Source of the DNA: Bradyrhizobium sp. AZCC 1693
Lineage (GTDB): Bacteria > Pseudomonadota > Alphaproteobacteria > Rhizobiales > Xanthobacteraceae
Length of the DNA stretch: 64,000 nucleotides
Reading direction: 5' to 3'
Assembly (NCBI RefSeq): GCF_036924745.1
Contig: NZ_JAZHSD010000001.1
Span: forward strand, 1,426,001-1,490,000
Position 1 is the stretch's first letter. The number at the start of each line of letters is the position of its first letter. The notes beneath the pieces were generated by a model. That model had not been told where the DNA came from. It did not search any database and was given only the letters and a program-made list of their open reading frames with translations. Below, one piece after another: positions 46,909 to 55,310 of this stretch. The translations under genes and the position numbers were made by a program.

Positions 46909-47502
46909 TTAGCGTTCGATGGTCCCGATGCGCCGGATCTTCTTCTGCAGCAGCAGCACGCCGTAGAGCAGCGCCTCCGCCGTCGGCGGGCATCCGGGCA
47001 CGTAGATGTCGATCGGCACGATGCGGTCGCAGCCGCGCACGACCGAGTAGGAATAGTGATAGTAGCCGCCGCCGTTGGCGCACGACCCCATCGAGATGAC
47101 GTAGCGCGGCTCGGGCATCTGGTCGTAAACCTTGCGCAGCGCCGGCGCCATCTTGTTGGTCAGCGTGCCCGCGACGATCATCACATCGGACTGCCGCGGC
47201 GAGGCGCGCGGCGCAAACCCGAAGCGCTCGATGTCGTAGCGCGGCATCGACACCTGCATCATCTCGACCGCGCAGCAGGCGAGACCGAACGTCATCCACA
47301 TCAGCGAGCCCGTGCGCGCCCAGGTGATCAGGTCGTCGGCGGCGGCAACGAAGAAACCCTTGTCCGAGAGCTCGTGGTTGACCTCGAGGAAATACGGATC
47401 ATTGGCGCCGACCGGCCTGCCGGTGGCGGGATCGAGAATACCCTTCGGCGCCGGCGCGATCACCGGCGAAGACGCGGAAGTTACTGTCTGGCTCAATCCC
47501 AT
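46909..47502 (-). CDS. nuoB: NADH-quinone oxidoreductase subunit B
   Basis: A 197-residue subunit that binds the terminal cluster N2. The ligands are C76 and C77 ([10 protein letters not shown]), C141 (MGSCANGGG) and C171 ([14 protein letters not shown]). ATG 47502 overlaps the end of nuoA by ten bases. The in-frame extension to 47523 lies inside nuoA and is less likely. Confidence 0.97.
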   Translation of the reverse strand: MGLSQTVTSASSPVIAPAPKGILDPATGRPVGANDPYFLEVNHELSDKGFFVAAADDLITWARTGSLMWMTFGLACCAVEMMQVSMPRYDIERFGFAPRASPRQSDVMIVAGTLTNKMAPALRKVYDQMPEPRYVISMGSCANGGGYYHYSYSVVRGCDRIVPIDIYVPGCPPTAEALLYGVLLLQKKIRRIGTIER

Positions 47503-47858
47503 TCGAGCGCGCCTTTCTTCCACTCATAAGCAAAGCCGACCGTGAGGACGGCGAGAAACACCATCATTGACCAGAAGCCGGTGGCGCCGAGCTTGCCGAA
47601 CGCGACCGCCCACGGGAACAGGAACGCCACTTCGAGGTCGAAAATGATGAAGAGGATCGCCACCAGATAGAAGCGGACGTCGAACTTCATGCGGGCGTCG
47701 TCGAATGCGTTGAATCCGCATTCATAGGCGGAGAGCTTTTCCGGGTCCGGCTGCTGGAACGCGACCAGGAACGGGGCGATCAGGAGCGCCAGACCGATCA
47801 GGCTCGCCACCCCGATAAACACCACAAGTGGAAGGTAATTTTGCAGGATGCCGGTCAT
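47493..47858 (-). CDS. nuoA: NADH-quinone oxidoreductase subunit A
   Basis: A 121-residue three-helix membrane subunit and the first gene of the operon. It has [20 protein letters not shown], with the quinone-site Cys loop, and [20 protein letters not shown] with the conserved acids. The preceding 197 bases up to the MarR gene should hold the operon promoter, but no convincing motif was assigned. Confidence 0.97.
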   Translation of the reverse strand: MTGILQNYLPLVVFIGVASLIGLALLIAPFLVAFQQPDPEKLSAYECGFNAFDDARMKFDVRFYLVAILFIIFDLEVAFLFPWAVAFGKLGATGFWSMMVFLAVLTVGFAYEWKKGALEWD

Positions 47859-48055
47859 CGGCGGTGCCTTTTCCTGCGGATTTGGCCGCAGATTCGTTGA
47901 TTGGAATTATTCTTGGCTTAGCGCAGCGCAACAAAGGGCGCAAGACAAGCCGACTTGAGGGGTCCGCCCGCGTTTGACGCATCCGCAGAACCCGAAAAAG
48001 TGTTGCGTTCCTGCCTCGCTCGACCAACGCGCGCCAGGCCGCAAGGTGCCGAATT

Positions 48056-48571
48056 TCAGTTCAAATCCTTTTCATCCGCGAGCATCCGGGCAGCCGTGTC
48101 GGTCAGGCGATCGATCTGGTCCAGGAGCACCTTGAGCTCGTCCTTGCTGAGCTGTTCCAGGAGGCGCCGGTTGCGTTCCTGCGCGCCCGCCACAATGGTG
48201 TCATGCGCCGCCAGCCCGGCCTTGGTCAGGCAGACCAGCGTCTCCCGGTTGTCCCGCGGATTGGCCTCCTTGGCGACCAGCTTGCGCGTGACCAGTTCCG
48301 CCAACGCGCGGCTGATCTGCCCCTTGTCCATGCCGACCGCTTCCGCGAGCCGGATGACGCTCATCGGCGGCCGACGCCCCAGCGAGGCCACCAGGCCGAA
48401 CTCCACCGAGGACAGCTCCGCCAGCCGCTTGTAGCGCAGGATCGCACCGCGCTTGAGCAGATTGGCCAGCACCATCAGCCGCGACGACATCATCACGGTG
48501 ATCGGCGCGAGCTCCGCATCGTTTGCTGCCGCGGGCGGAGACGCGGCCTGCTTTCCCGATTTATGGCTCAT
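48056..48571 (-). CDS. MarR family transcriptional regulator
   Basis: A 171-residue winged-helix regulator: VEFGLVASLGRRPPMSVIRL, MDKGQISRALAELVTRKLVA and NPRDNRETLVCLTKAG form the DNA-binding core and wing. The start at ATG 48571 has AGAGG upstream. It diverges from the Rieske oxygenase gene. The 180-base spacer contains tandem repeats and a palindrome overlapping a TTGACA element, so it most likely represses the oxygenase/MFS unit in response to an aromatic ligand. Confidence 0.88.
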   Translation of the reverse strand: MSHKSGKQAASPPAAANDAELAPITVMMSSRLMVLANLLKRGAILRYKRLAELSSVEFGLVASLGRRPPMSVIRLAEAVGMDKGQISRALAELVTRKLVAKEANPRDNRETLVCLTKAGLAAHDTIVAGAQERNRRLLEQLSKDELKVLLDQIDRLTDTAARMLADEKDLN

Positions 48572-48642
48572 AGAAAACCTCTGCCAACAAAGTAGGCCGG
48601 TGCCAAGCTCGCCGGCGATGGCGATCGAACAAGGCAATCGAC

Positions 48643-48691
48643 CGATACGATATGACGATACGATATGACGATCGTTGACATTGTCATCGAT
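48643..48691. promoter_or_regulatory. Operator cluster and promoter of the Rieske oxygenase gene
   Basis: Two tandem 13-base copies of CGATACGATATGA (48643-48668) are followed by a 21-base near-perfect palindrome, ATCGTTGACA/TGTCATCGAT with one mismatch (48671-48691). TTGACA inside the palindrome fits a -35 element for the plus-strand gene, so binding would block transcription. The divergent MarR protein is the likely ligand-responsive binder. Confidence 0.6.
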
Positions 48692-48752
48692 TTACATTTC
48701 ACTGCAGCTTCAAACGACCGCGACGCCAAAAGCCGCGGCGGGAGGAAACGGC

Positions 48753-49943
48753 ATGACCATCACGCAGCGGGATCGCGAGCTCGGGACCGGCTATGCCATG
48801 AAGCCGTCCACGACCCGGACCGAGCTGACCTCGGTCGGGCGCGGCACGCCGATGGGCGAATTGCTCCGGCGCTATTGGCACCCCGTAGGCCTTATCGGCG
48901 ACGCCTCCGATATCCCCAGAAAACTACGCGTACTCGGCGAAGATCTCGTGCTGTTTCGCGACAGGCACGCCCGGGTCGGCCTGCTGCACGCCCGCTGCTG
49001 CCATCGCGGCACCACGCTCTATTACGGCAAGGTCGAGGAAGACGGCATCCGCTGCTGCTATCACGGCTGGAAGTTCGACACCGAGGGCCATTGCCTCGAA
49101 CAGCCGTGCGAGCCCGAGGGCGGCCGGTTCAAGGACAAGGTGAGGCAGCCCTGGTACCCCGTGCAGGAGCGTTATGGGCTGATCTTCGCCTATCTCGGAC
49201 CGGCCGAGAAGAAGCCGGCGCTGCCGCGCTACGAATGCCTGGAAAAGATGGACGACGGCGAATTCGTCGAGGCGGATGATTCTTCCATCGGCGGCGGCGG
49301 CCCGACGGTCATTCCCTGCAACTGGCTGCAGCATTTCGAAAACGTGGTCGACCCCTACCACGTCCCGGTGCTGCACGGATCGTTCTCGGGGCCGCAATTC
49401 ACCAACATGATGGCCTCGATGCCGGAGGTGAAGTTCGAGACCTCGCCGCGCGGCGTCACTGTACGCTCGATCCGCCATCAGGACGACGGCAAGGTGTTTT
49501 ACCGGGTGACGGAAGCCGCCCTCCCTACGCTGCGCGTGGTGCCCAATCCGCGGGTCGCGCAGTTCGCCCGCGTCGAGTCGATCGGCTGGACGCTGCCGAT
49601 CGACGATACGTCCTTCCGCATCTATGTCGCGGGCCGGGTGAAGAACTCGGGCGACATCGGACGGATGCGCTCCAAATTCAACGGAAAATTCTGGTGGGAC
49701 ATGACCGAGCGGGAGCACCAGCAATTCCCCGGCGATTACGAGGCGCAGGTCGGCCAGGGCCCGGTGACGCTGCATTCGGAAGAGCACTTTGGCCAGAGCG
49801 ACCGCGGCATCCTGATGATCCGGCGGATGCTGGGCGATCAGCTCGAAGCCATGGCCGCGGGCCGCGATCCGATCGGCGTCTCCTTTGATTCAAACGCGCC
49901 GCCGGTCGAATTCGAGGCGGGGAATTTCATTCGCGAGGCGTGA
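48753..49943 (+). CDS. Rieske non-heme iron aromatic ring-hydroxylating oxygenase, alpha subunit
   Basis: A 396-residue oxygenase. The Rieske 2Fe-2S ligands are C82 and H84 (CCHRG), then C101 and H104 (CCYHGW), with the normal 16-residue spacing. The mononuclear iron site is VVDPYHVPVLHG (D-x2-H-x4-H) near residue 205. The length and one-component look resemble phthalate-dioxygenase-type enzymes that work with a separate reductase; no reductase or beta subunit is nearby. The start is ATG 48753 behind GGAGGAAACGG. An MFS transporter gene follows, probably bringing in the substrate. Confidence 0.92.
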   Translation: MTITQRDRELGTGYAMKPSTTRTELTSVGRGTPMGELLRRYWHPVGLIGDASDIPRKLRVLGEDLVLFRDRHARVGLLHARCCHRGTTLYYGKVEEDGIRCCYHGWKFDTEGHCLEQPCEPEGGRFKDKVRQPWYPVQERYGLIFAYLGPAEKKPALPRYECLEKMDDGEFVEADDSSIGGGGPTVIPCNWLQHFENVVDPYHVPVLHGSFSGPQFTNMMASMPEVKFETSPRGVTVRSIRHQDDGKVFYRVTEAALPTLRVVPNPRVAQFARVESIGWTLPIDDTSFRIYVAGRVKNSGDIGRMRSKFNGKFWWDMTEREHQQFPGDYEAQVGQGPVTLHSEEHFGQSDRGILMIRRMLGDQLEAMAAGRDPIGVSFDSNAPPVEFEAGNFIREA

Positions 49944-49976
49944 GACGTTCGGCAAAACAACATCCAGGGGGAAAGC

Positions 49977-51270
49977 ATGGTCGATCTCGCGCCGCAGGCG
50001 GCTGTTCAAGCGGCGGCCGCCGCAAGGCCCTCGATCCGGCGCTATTACGTGCTTGGCCTGCTGACTGTCATCTATGCGCTGAACTTCCTCGACCGCACCA
50101 TTTTCAACGTCCTGATCGAGCCGATCAAAAAGGAATTTGCGCTCAGCGACACCACGATGGGCCTATTGGCGGGTTTTGGCTTCGTGCTGTTCTATTCGTT
50201 GCTTGGCATCCCGATCGCGCGCCTCGCCGACCGCTTCAACCGCCGCAACATCGTAGCCGTTGCGCTGGCGTTCTGGAGTGCGATGACGGTCTTTTGTGGC
50301 ATGGCGCAAAGCGTGGCGACGCTGGCGCTCGCTCGCATCGGCGTCGGCATCGGCGAATCCGGCGGCACACCCGCCTCGCAGTCGATCATTGCCGATCTCT
50401 TCAGCAAGAACGAACGCCCGCGCGCGCTCGGTGTCTACGCCATCGGCACTTATCTTGGCGTATTCCTCGGCTATTTCATCGGCGGCTATATCAACCAGTA
50501 CTGACGGCTGGCGGATGGCATTCTATACCGCCGGGCTCCCCGGCCTCGCGCTCGCCGCGGTGCTGTGGCTGACGATATCAGAGCCGAAGCGCGGGGCGAT
50601 GGCCGAGACGTTCACGCCGGAGCCGATCGGGCCGACGCTCGGCTTCCTGGCCTCGCAGCGGACGTTCGTCATTTTGCTCGCAGGCTTTTGTCTCACGACC
50701 TACACCAACTACGCGACCTCGGCCTGGATTCCGCCGTTCCTGGCGCGTGTGCATCATCTCTCCAGCGCCGAGATCGGCACCTATGCCGGCACCTTCAAGG
50801 GGCTGTGCGGCATCGCCGGCACGCTGCTCGGCGGGTTCGTGGTGGCCCAGATCGGCCGCCGCGACGATCGCTGGAAATTGTGGGCGCCAGCGATGACGTC
50901 GGGCCTCGCAGGACCTGTGTTTGCGCTGTGCATGCTGACATCCGATTTCACCACCATGGTCGCCACGCTGGCCGCGACCTCGTTCCTGGTCGGCTTTCAT
51001 CTCGGCCCGATCTTTGCGATCGCGCAAACCGTTGCAAAACCGAGCATGCGGGCGCTGGCATCCGCCATCATGCTACTGACGGCCGCCGGATTCGGCCAGG
51101 GCGTCGGCCCGCTGGCGGTCGGCATGCTCAACGACGCCCTGAAGAACGATTTTGGCGCCCAAGCCGTGCGATATTCGCTGCTATCGGCTGCGGTCACGAC
51201 CACCCTCGGGGCCCTGTTGTTTATCTGGGCGGCACGGTCGATACGGGGCGATATCCAGCGGGCGAGCTAA
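49977..51270 (+). pseudogene. MFS transporter (spinster/aromatic acid type), disrupted by one +1 frameshift
   Basis: Two overlapping frames give one complete 12-helix MFS permease of about 430 residues. The first covers residues 1-175 (YYVLGLLTVIYALNFLDRTI, the loop motif IPIARLADRFNRRN, GIGESGGTPASQSIIADLFS). The second continues with GWRMAFYTAGLPGLALAAVL through to the stop at 51270. The break is at 50502-50504, where TACTGACGGCTGG seems to carry one extra G relative to a frame reading Tyr-Gly-Trp. Everything else is intact, so the gene is either freshly inactivated or miscalled. It follows the Rieske oxygenase by 33 bases. Confidence 0.82.
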
Positions 51271-51375
51271 ACCACAGCGGCTCGCCGCCGGCGGTTCCCC
51301 ATTTGCTTTTAGTATTTGTTTTGATCCCGACCCGCGTCCCGGCGGCCCGCATCGCTGTCGGTCGCACGATCCGTA

Positions 51376-51391
51376 TGTGATCTACATCACG
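51376..51391. promoter_or_regulatory. Crp/Fnr-type palindrome
   Basis: TGTGATCTACATCACG contains GTGAT-N4-ATCAC, a symmetrical site close to the Crp consensus TGTGA-N6-TCACA and related to FixK/Fnr boxes. It is 135 bases upstream of the small membrane gene at 51526. No regulator of this family is in the window. Confidence 0.5.
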
Positions 51392-51525
51392 GATGCTTTG
51401 GCAGAAAGCGGGCGAAATACCGGCCGAATGAAACCATTTTGCCGAAACCGCGAAACCATCTTGAAACACACGGGGCGTACATCCCTAGCCAACACAGGAC
51501 GTCAAAGGCGTCCGGGAGGCATCAC

Positions 51526-51720
51526 ATGAACCACTCAATTCATTCAGCGGATCGCAGTACCCACCTGAAGATCGTGGTCGTCGCGTTGGTGGCGGGTATC
51601 GCGGTTGCAGCTTTCGGCATTTCCGCCCGGACCGGCGCGGATTACAGCCAGACGGCGCAGGTCGTGAAGGCCGGCAAGGCGGTGGTCGTCACCAGTTCGA
51701 GCACCTCGACGGTGCGCTAA
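51526..51720 (+). CDS. Small single-span membrane protein
   Basis: A 64-residue protein starting at ATG 51526 behind GGGAGG. It has one membrane segment (LKIVVVALVAGIAVAAFGIS) and a Thr/Ser/Val-rich C-terminal tail ending VVVTSSSTSTVR that would be outside if the helix is N-in. It is bounded by a Crp/Fnr-type palindrome upstream and a strong terminator downstream, so it forms its own transcription unit. I recognise no family. Confidence 0.7.
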   Translation: MNHSIHSADRSTHLKIVVVALVAGIAVAAFGISARTGADYSQTAQVVKAGKAVVVTSSSTSTVR

Positions 51721-51748
51721 ACGGTATCGATCTTATTGGAATAAAAAC

Positions 51749-51771
51749 GGCCGCCTTCGGGCGGCCTTTTT
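51749..51771 (+). terminator. Intrinsic terminator
   Basis: GGCCGCC, loop TTCG, GGCGGCC and TTTTTG lie 28 bases after the stop of the 64-residue protein. The UUCG loop makes this an especially stable hairpin. Confidence 0.92.
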
Positions 51772-51817
51772 GTTTGCGGCTGGTCGTGAAGAGATCGGTA
51801 TCAAGCCATCCGAAAAA

Positions 51818-51894
51818 TGGCGCGAGAGACGGGACTCGAACCCGCGACCTCCGCCGTGACAGGGCGGCGCTCTAACCAACTGAGCTACTCCCGC
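51818..51894 (-). tRNA. tRNA-Asp (anticodon GTC)
   Basis: A 77-base cloverleaf. The acceptor stem is GCGGGAG/CTCTCGC, the D-arm is GCTCAGTTGGTTAGAGC, the anticodon stem CCGCC/GGCGG has loop CTGTCAC (GTC), the T-arm is GCGGGTTCGAGTCCCGT, and CCA is encoded. It lies on the minus strand between the small membrane gene and the HU gene. Confidence 0.97.
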
Positions 51895-52216
51895 GGATGC
51901 CGTAATCATGTTCTGATCCGCGCAGAAACGAGGGCATAAAGGGCCGCTCCCGCTTAGTCAAGGACGTTGCGAATCCCTGCGCCAGACGGGGGTTTCTGCG
52001 ATTGTGATGCAAATAACGCCCTGTTTTCAGGCAAAACAGCGTAGGCAGCAATCGCCAGAATCGTTTATGGCCTGATATGTATGGGTTTCTTGAAGCCCTC
52101 CCCCGCTCTGGTTGCACGGACTCTTAGGGTTTCAAGTCACCACGCAAGGCATTTTCCGGCGCGGACCGGTTTCACAAACGCGCTCAAAGCCATTCAACCA
52201 ACGAGGAGGGCCAGAT
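51895..52216. other. Spacer between tRNA-Asp and the HU gene
   Basis: About 320 bases that must contain the tRNA-Asp promoter on the minus strand and the HU promoter on the plus strand. No certain element was recognised. No gene is evident. Confidence 0.5.
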
Positions 52217-52516
52217 ATGGCGAAGAAAGCAGCGACCCCAGCCACCATCACACTCAAGCATCTGGCGGCAGCGCTGGCCGAGGAACATGACCTGTCGAAG
52301 AAGGCCGCCGAGGCGATCCTGACCGACATGGTCGGCAAGATCGCAAAACACCTGAAGAAGGGCGAGCGGATCCGTATCGTGGGGCTCGGCATCCTCCAGG
52401 TCCGCAAGCGCGCCGCCCGCACCGGGCGCAACCCGGCCACGGGCGAGCCGATCCAGATCAAGGCCAGCAAGAAGGTCGCCTTCCGCGCGGCCAAGGAACT
52501 CAAGGAAGCCGTTTGA
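52217..52516 (+). CDS. HU-family DNA-binding protein
   Basis: A 99-residue HU/IHF-type nucleoid protein with a short Ala/Lys-rich N-terminus. It has the core LKHLAAALAEEHDLSKKAAE, the beta-arm region KKGERIRIVGLGILQVRKRA and ARTGRNPATGEPIQIKASKK, and the ending VAFRAAKELKEAV. ATG 52217 is preceded by GAGGAGGG. Related genomes carry hup near lon. Here pepT, a methyltransferase and a repeat-bounded segment lie between them. Confidence 0.93.
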   Translation: MAKKAATPATITLKHLAAALAEEHDLSKKAAEAILTDMVGKIAKHLKKGERIRIVGLGILQVRKRAARTGRNPATGEPIQIKASKKVAFRAAKELKEAV

Positions 52517-52540
52517 TCCGACGCGTCTCCCGATCCGACC

Positions 52541-52582
52541 AAAAGCGCCATCCCGGCGGGGACCCGGAATGGCGCTTTTCTG
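52541..52582 (+). terminator. Intrinsic terminator after the HU gene
   Basis: AAAAGCGCCAT pairs with ATGGCGCTTTT around a GC-rich inner stem (CCGG/CCGG), then C and a TGTT tail. The near symmetry means it could work in both directions. It ends 40 bases before the start of pepT. Confidence 0.8.
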
Positions 52583-52622
52583 TTATAGAGCGCTTCCCTT
52601 GCTCATCTTTTTGCGGATCGTC

Positions 52623-53879
52623 ATGCCGGCCTCGCCCATCACCTTCACCCACGATGTCACCGAGCGCTTCCTGCGCTATGTCGTGATCGACACCCAGTCC
52701 GATCCGGCGTCGCCGACCTGCCCTTCCACGGCGAAGCAGAAGAATCTGGGCCGCCTGCTGGCTTCGGAGTTGCTGGCGATGGGGCTGAAAGACGCCCATC
52801 TCGACGAGCACGGCTACGTCTATGCGACGATCCCGGCCAATACCGACAAAAAGGTCCCGGTGATCTGTTTCTGCTCGCACATGGACACTTCACCTGATTG
52901 CAGCGGCGCCAACGTCAAGCCGCAGATCGTGAAGAATTATCAGGGCGGCGACATCGTGCTGCCGGCCGATCCTACGCAGGTGATCCGCTCAGCCGACCAT
53001 CCCGCGCTCGCCGACCAGATCGGGCACGACATCATCACGACCGACGGCACCACGCTGCTTGGGGCCGACAACAAGGCCGGCCTCGCTGAGATCATGGATG
53101 CGGTGCGGTTCCTGATTCAAAATCCGCAGATCAAGCATGGCACCATCAAGATCCTGTTCACGCCCGATGAGGAGATCGGCCGCGGCGTCGACAAGGTCGA
53201 CCTGAAAAAACTCGGCGCCGACTTCGCCTATACGATGGACGGCGAAACCGCCGGGAATATCGAGGACGAAACCTTTTCGGCCGACGGCGCCACCATCACC
53301 ATCGAGGGCGTCTCGACTCATCCCGGCTTTGCCAAGGGCAAGATGGAACACGCGATGAAGATCGCGGCGGCCATCATCGACCGTCTGCCCAGGGACACCT
53401 GCTCGCCTGAGACGACTGAAGGCAAGGAAGGCTTTCTGCATCCGGTTGGCATTTCCGGTGCACTTGAGAAGGCCACCATCGGCTTCATCGTCCGCGACTT
53501 CACCGACGAAGGGCTGCAGCAAAAGGAAGCCCTGCTCGAAGGCATCGTCAAAGAGGTGATGAAGGATTATCCGCACTCGACGTACCGGATGGACGTCAAG
53601 GCGCAATACCGCAACATGAAGCAGGTGATCGATCACCACCCCGAAACCGTCGACTACGCCATCGAGGCGATCAAGCGCGCAGGGCTAACTCCGGTGCGAA
53701 GCTCGATCCGCGGCGGCACCGACGGCTCGCGGCTGTCGTTCATGGGCGTGCCCTGCCCCAACATCTTCGCCGGCGAACACGCCTTCCACTCGCGACTGGA
53801 ATGGGTCAGCCGCCAGGACATGGAAAAGGCGGCGGAGACGATCGTACATCTGGCGATGATCTGGGAAGAGCGGGCTTAG
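52623..53879 (+). CDS. pepT: Peptidase T (tripeptide aminopeptidase)
   Basis: A 418-residue M20-family zinc aminopeptidase that releases the N-terminal residue from tripeptides. The zinc ligands and catalytic acids are H86 and D88 (CSHMDTSPD), D149 (LLGADNKAG), E183/E184 (TPDEEIGRG), an Asp in TMDGETAG and the C-terminal His in FAGEHAFHS. The start is ATG 52623; the in-frame ATG at 52569 lies in the terminator of the HU gene. It is probably cytoplasmic and monocistronic. Confidence 0.95.
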   Translation: MPASPITFTHDVTERFLRYVVIDTQSDPASPTCPSTAKQKNLGRLLASELLAMGLKDAHLDEHGYVYATIPANTDKKVPVICFCSHMDTSPDCSGANVKPQIVKNYQGGDIVLPADPTQVIRSADHPALADQIGHDIITTDGTTLLGADNKAGLAEIMDAVRFLIQNPQIKHGTIKILFTPDEEIGRGVDKVDLKKLGADFAYTMDGETAGNIEDETFSADGATITIEGVSTHPGFAKGKMEHAMKIAAAIIDRLPRDTCSPETTEGKEGFLHPVGISGALEKATIGFIVRDFTDEGLQQKEALLEGIVKEVMKDYPHSTYRMDVKAQYRNMKQVIDHHPETVDYAIEAIKRAGLTPVRSSIRGGTDGSRLSFMGVPCPNIFAGEHAFHSRLEWVSRQDMEKAAETIVHLAMIWEERA

Positions 53880-53946
53880 GTTCTCACAAAACCGCGAAAA
53901 CAACCCCATGCAAAGTAGAATTCCGGCTCGCAAGGCGCCGCCGAGC

Positions 53947-54807
53947 CTATCCGGCGTGCGCGGTCACGATCCAGACCGACGCCGGCAACAGCACCGCGTC
54001 GCCCTTGGCGAACGGCGTCAGCGCCTCGCGGATCGAATTGGCGGCGGCCTTGCGGAGTTCTTCCGGCTGACCCTCCAGCGCGCGGCTCACCGGGCCGATC
54101 TCCAATGCGCCCCGCACCGCCCCATCGAGGCCGCGGCCGATCGCGGAATCCAGCAGCAGCGGACAAGCCTCCATCTCGACGCCGGTAAAGCCGGCCTCGC
54201 CAAGGATCCGGCGCACGCGCGCCTCCGAGGCGAACGCAAACGGCCCGGGATCTTCCGGCCCCTGCTGCGGCAGTTTCGGCACGTGTTTGTAAGCGGCAGC
54301 AAGCGGCGCCATGAAGAACGGGTTTTCGCGCGGCTCGCGCCAGCAGGCGAACGCAATCCGGCCCGAGGGCCGCAGCGCTTTCCGCATATTGGCAAACGAC
54401 AGCGCGGGATCGGCAAAGAACATCACGCCGAAGCGCGAGGCGAGCACGTCGAAACTGGCGGGCTCAAACGGATAGACGGTAGCGTCCGCCAGCGCGAATT
54501 CGACCGGCAAATCCTTCGGCGCGCTCTGCCGCGCCCGCTCCAGCATCGGGCCGGATACGTCGATGCCGAGCACATGGCCTGATGGTGCGACCTCTCGCGC
54601 GAATGCGATCGCCGTGGCGCCGCTGCCGCAGCCGACATCGATGACGCGCTCGCCCGGCTTCAGCTTCGCCCGATCGATCACGAGATTGGCGACCGGCCCG
54701 AGCACGACGTCCTGCTCCGCCTGCCGCGCGGCCCAACGCTGTCCGGCAGGACCGTTCCAGTAGGCGACCTGGTCGGCGTTTTGATCGTGGCCTTGGCTGG
54801 CGTCCAT
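53947..54807 (-). CDS. Class I SAM-dependent methyltransferase
   Basis: A 286-residue protein of the UbiE/Methyltransf_11/25 type. Motif I is GERVIDVGCGSGATAIAFAR near residue 49, followed by HVLGIDVSGPMLERARQ, the motif II region EFALADATVYPFEPASFDVL and SRFGVMFFADP. The C-terminal lid is variable, so the substrate cannot be inferred. The start is ATG 54807. The longer open frame runs into the direct repeat at 54855 and is not coding. Confidence 0.88.
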   Translation of the reverse strand: MDASQGHDQNADQVAYWNGPAGQRWAARQAEQDVVLGPVANLVIDRAKLKPGERVIDVGCGSGATAIAFAREVAPSGHVLGIDVSGPMLERARQSAPKDLPVEFALADATVYPFEPASFDVLASRFGVMFFADPALSFANMRKALRPSGRIAFACWREPRENPFFMAPLAAAYKHVPKLPQQGPEDPGPFAFASEARVRRILGEAGFTGVEMEACPLLLDSAIGRGLDGAVRGALEIGPVSRALEGQPEELRKAAANSIREALTPFAKGDAVLLPASVWIVTAHAG

Positions 54808-54854
54808 TTGCGCGGTCCTTTTTGGTCGTTTTGGAGTGTTCAGGCTTTCGGGAC

Positions 54855-55020
54855 CAGTCCACCTACGCTCTTCGAGCTTCAGCGAGACAGCCTTCGCCCT
54901 GCGCGCGGAACGTATGTGGCATGGCTGCCCCGAAGGCTGGCCTGCCGAGCCGAAGCCCGCCGGGCGAAGGCTGGTAGGCGGCGACGGATTCGAACTGCCG
55001 ATCTCCTCAGTATAAACGAG
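54855..55020. repeat. Direct repeat D, copy 1: flank plus tRNA-Val 3' half
   Basis: About 117 bases beginning CAGTCCACCTACGCTCTTCG and ending GGGCGAAGGC, followed by 49 bases matching the 3' half of tRNA-Val, repeat the arrangement at 56039-56204 in the same orientation. The two copies are about 1.18 kb apart. The flank differs by roughly one base in ten and the tRNA part by six bases. Confidence 0.85.
54972..55020 (-). pseudogene. tRNA-Val 3'-half remnant
   Basis: The minus strand reads CTCGTTTATACTGAG for the anticodon arm, GGCAGTTCGAATCCGTC for the T-arm, then GCCGCCT and ACCA. It corresponds to the 3' 49 bases of the intact tRNA-Val at 56156-56232. The 5' half (acceptor strand and D-arm) is absent, so it cannot be a tRNA. 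Its position at the edge of a direct repeat fits a duplicated attachment site. Confidence 0.8.
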
Positions 55021-55051
55021 GGTACGAAAGTTTTCATCACATGTCATCCCG

Positions 55052-55067
55052 GCACACCAATGTGTGC
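55052..55067. promoter_or_regulatory. Hairpin in front of a 36-codon frame
   Basis: GCACAC-CAAT-GTGTGC is a perfect inverted repeat, flanked further out by CCCG and CGGG, about 20 bases before ATG 55087. The outer part borders the ribosome site GGGAG, so it could mask translation. Confidence 0.4.
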
Positions 55068-55086
55068 ATCATCGGGAGATGCAGGC

Positions 55087-55197
55087 ATGAGCAACATCAT
55101 CGATTTCCAAAGAGCATCCGCGCGCCGCCGACGCCGATCACAAGGAAAGCGCAACCGACGGCGGCTCGCAGTTCATGCCGAACGACCGAGGCGCTAA
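55087..55197 (+). CDS. Possible small Arg-rich protein (36 residues)
   Basis: ATG 55087 is preceded by GGAGATGCAGGC and encodes MSNIIDFQRASARRRRRSQG and 16 more residues, of which many are Arg. The MSN-IDF start resembles small conserved proteins I associate with this lineage, but the support is thin. It lies inside the segment bounded by direct repeat D. Confidence 0.35.
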   Translation: MSNIIDFQRASARRRRRSQGKRNRRRLAVHAERPRR

Positions 55198-55310
55198 CGC
55201 GGAATTAATCCCATCAGCCTATTATCTCAGGCAGTTCTAGCTGGGTGCCGCGTAAAGAAGCCGTCGCGGATCCAGCGATGGCTCCTTTTTTGTTCACTCA
55301 TTTGAGAGTA

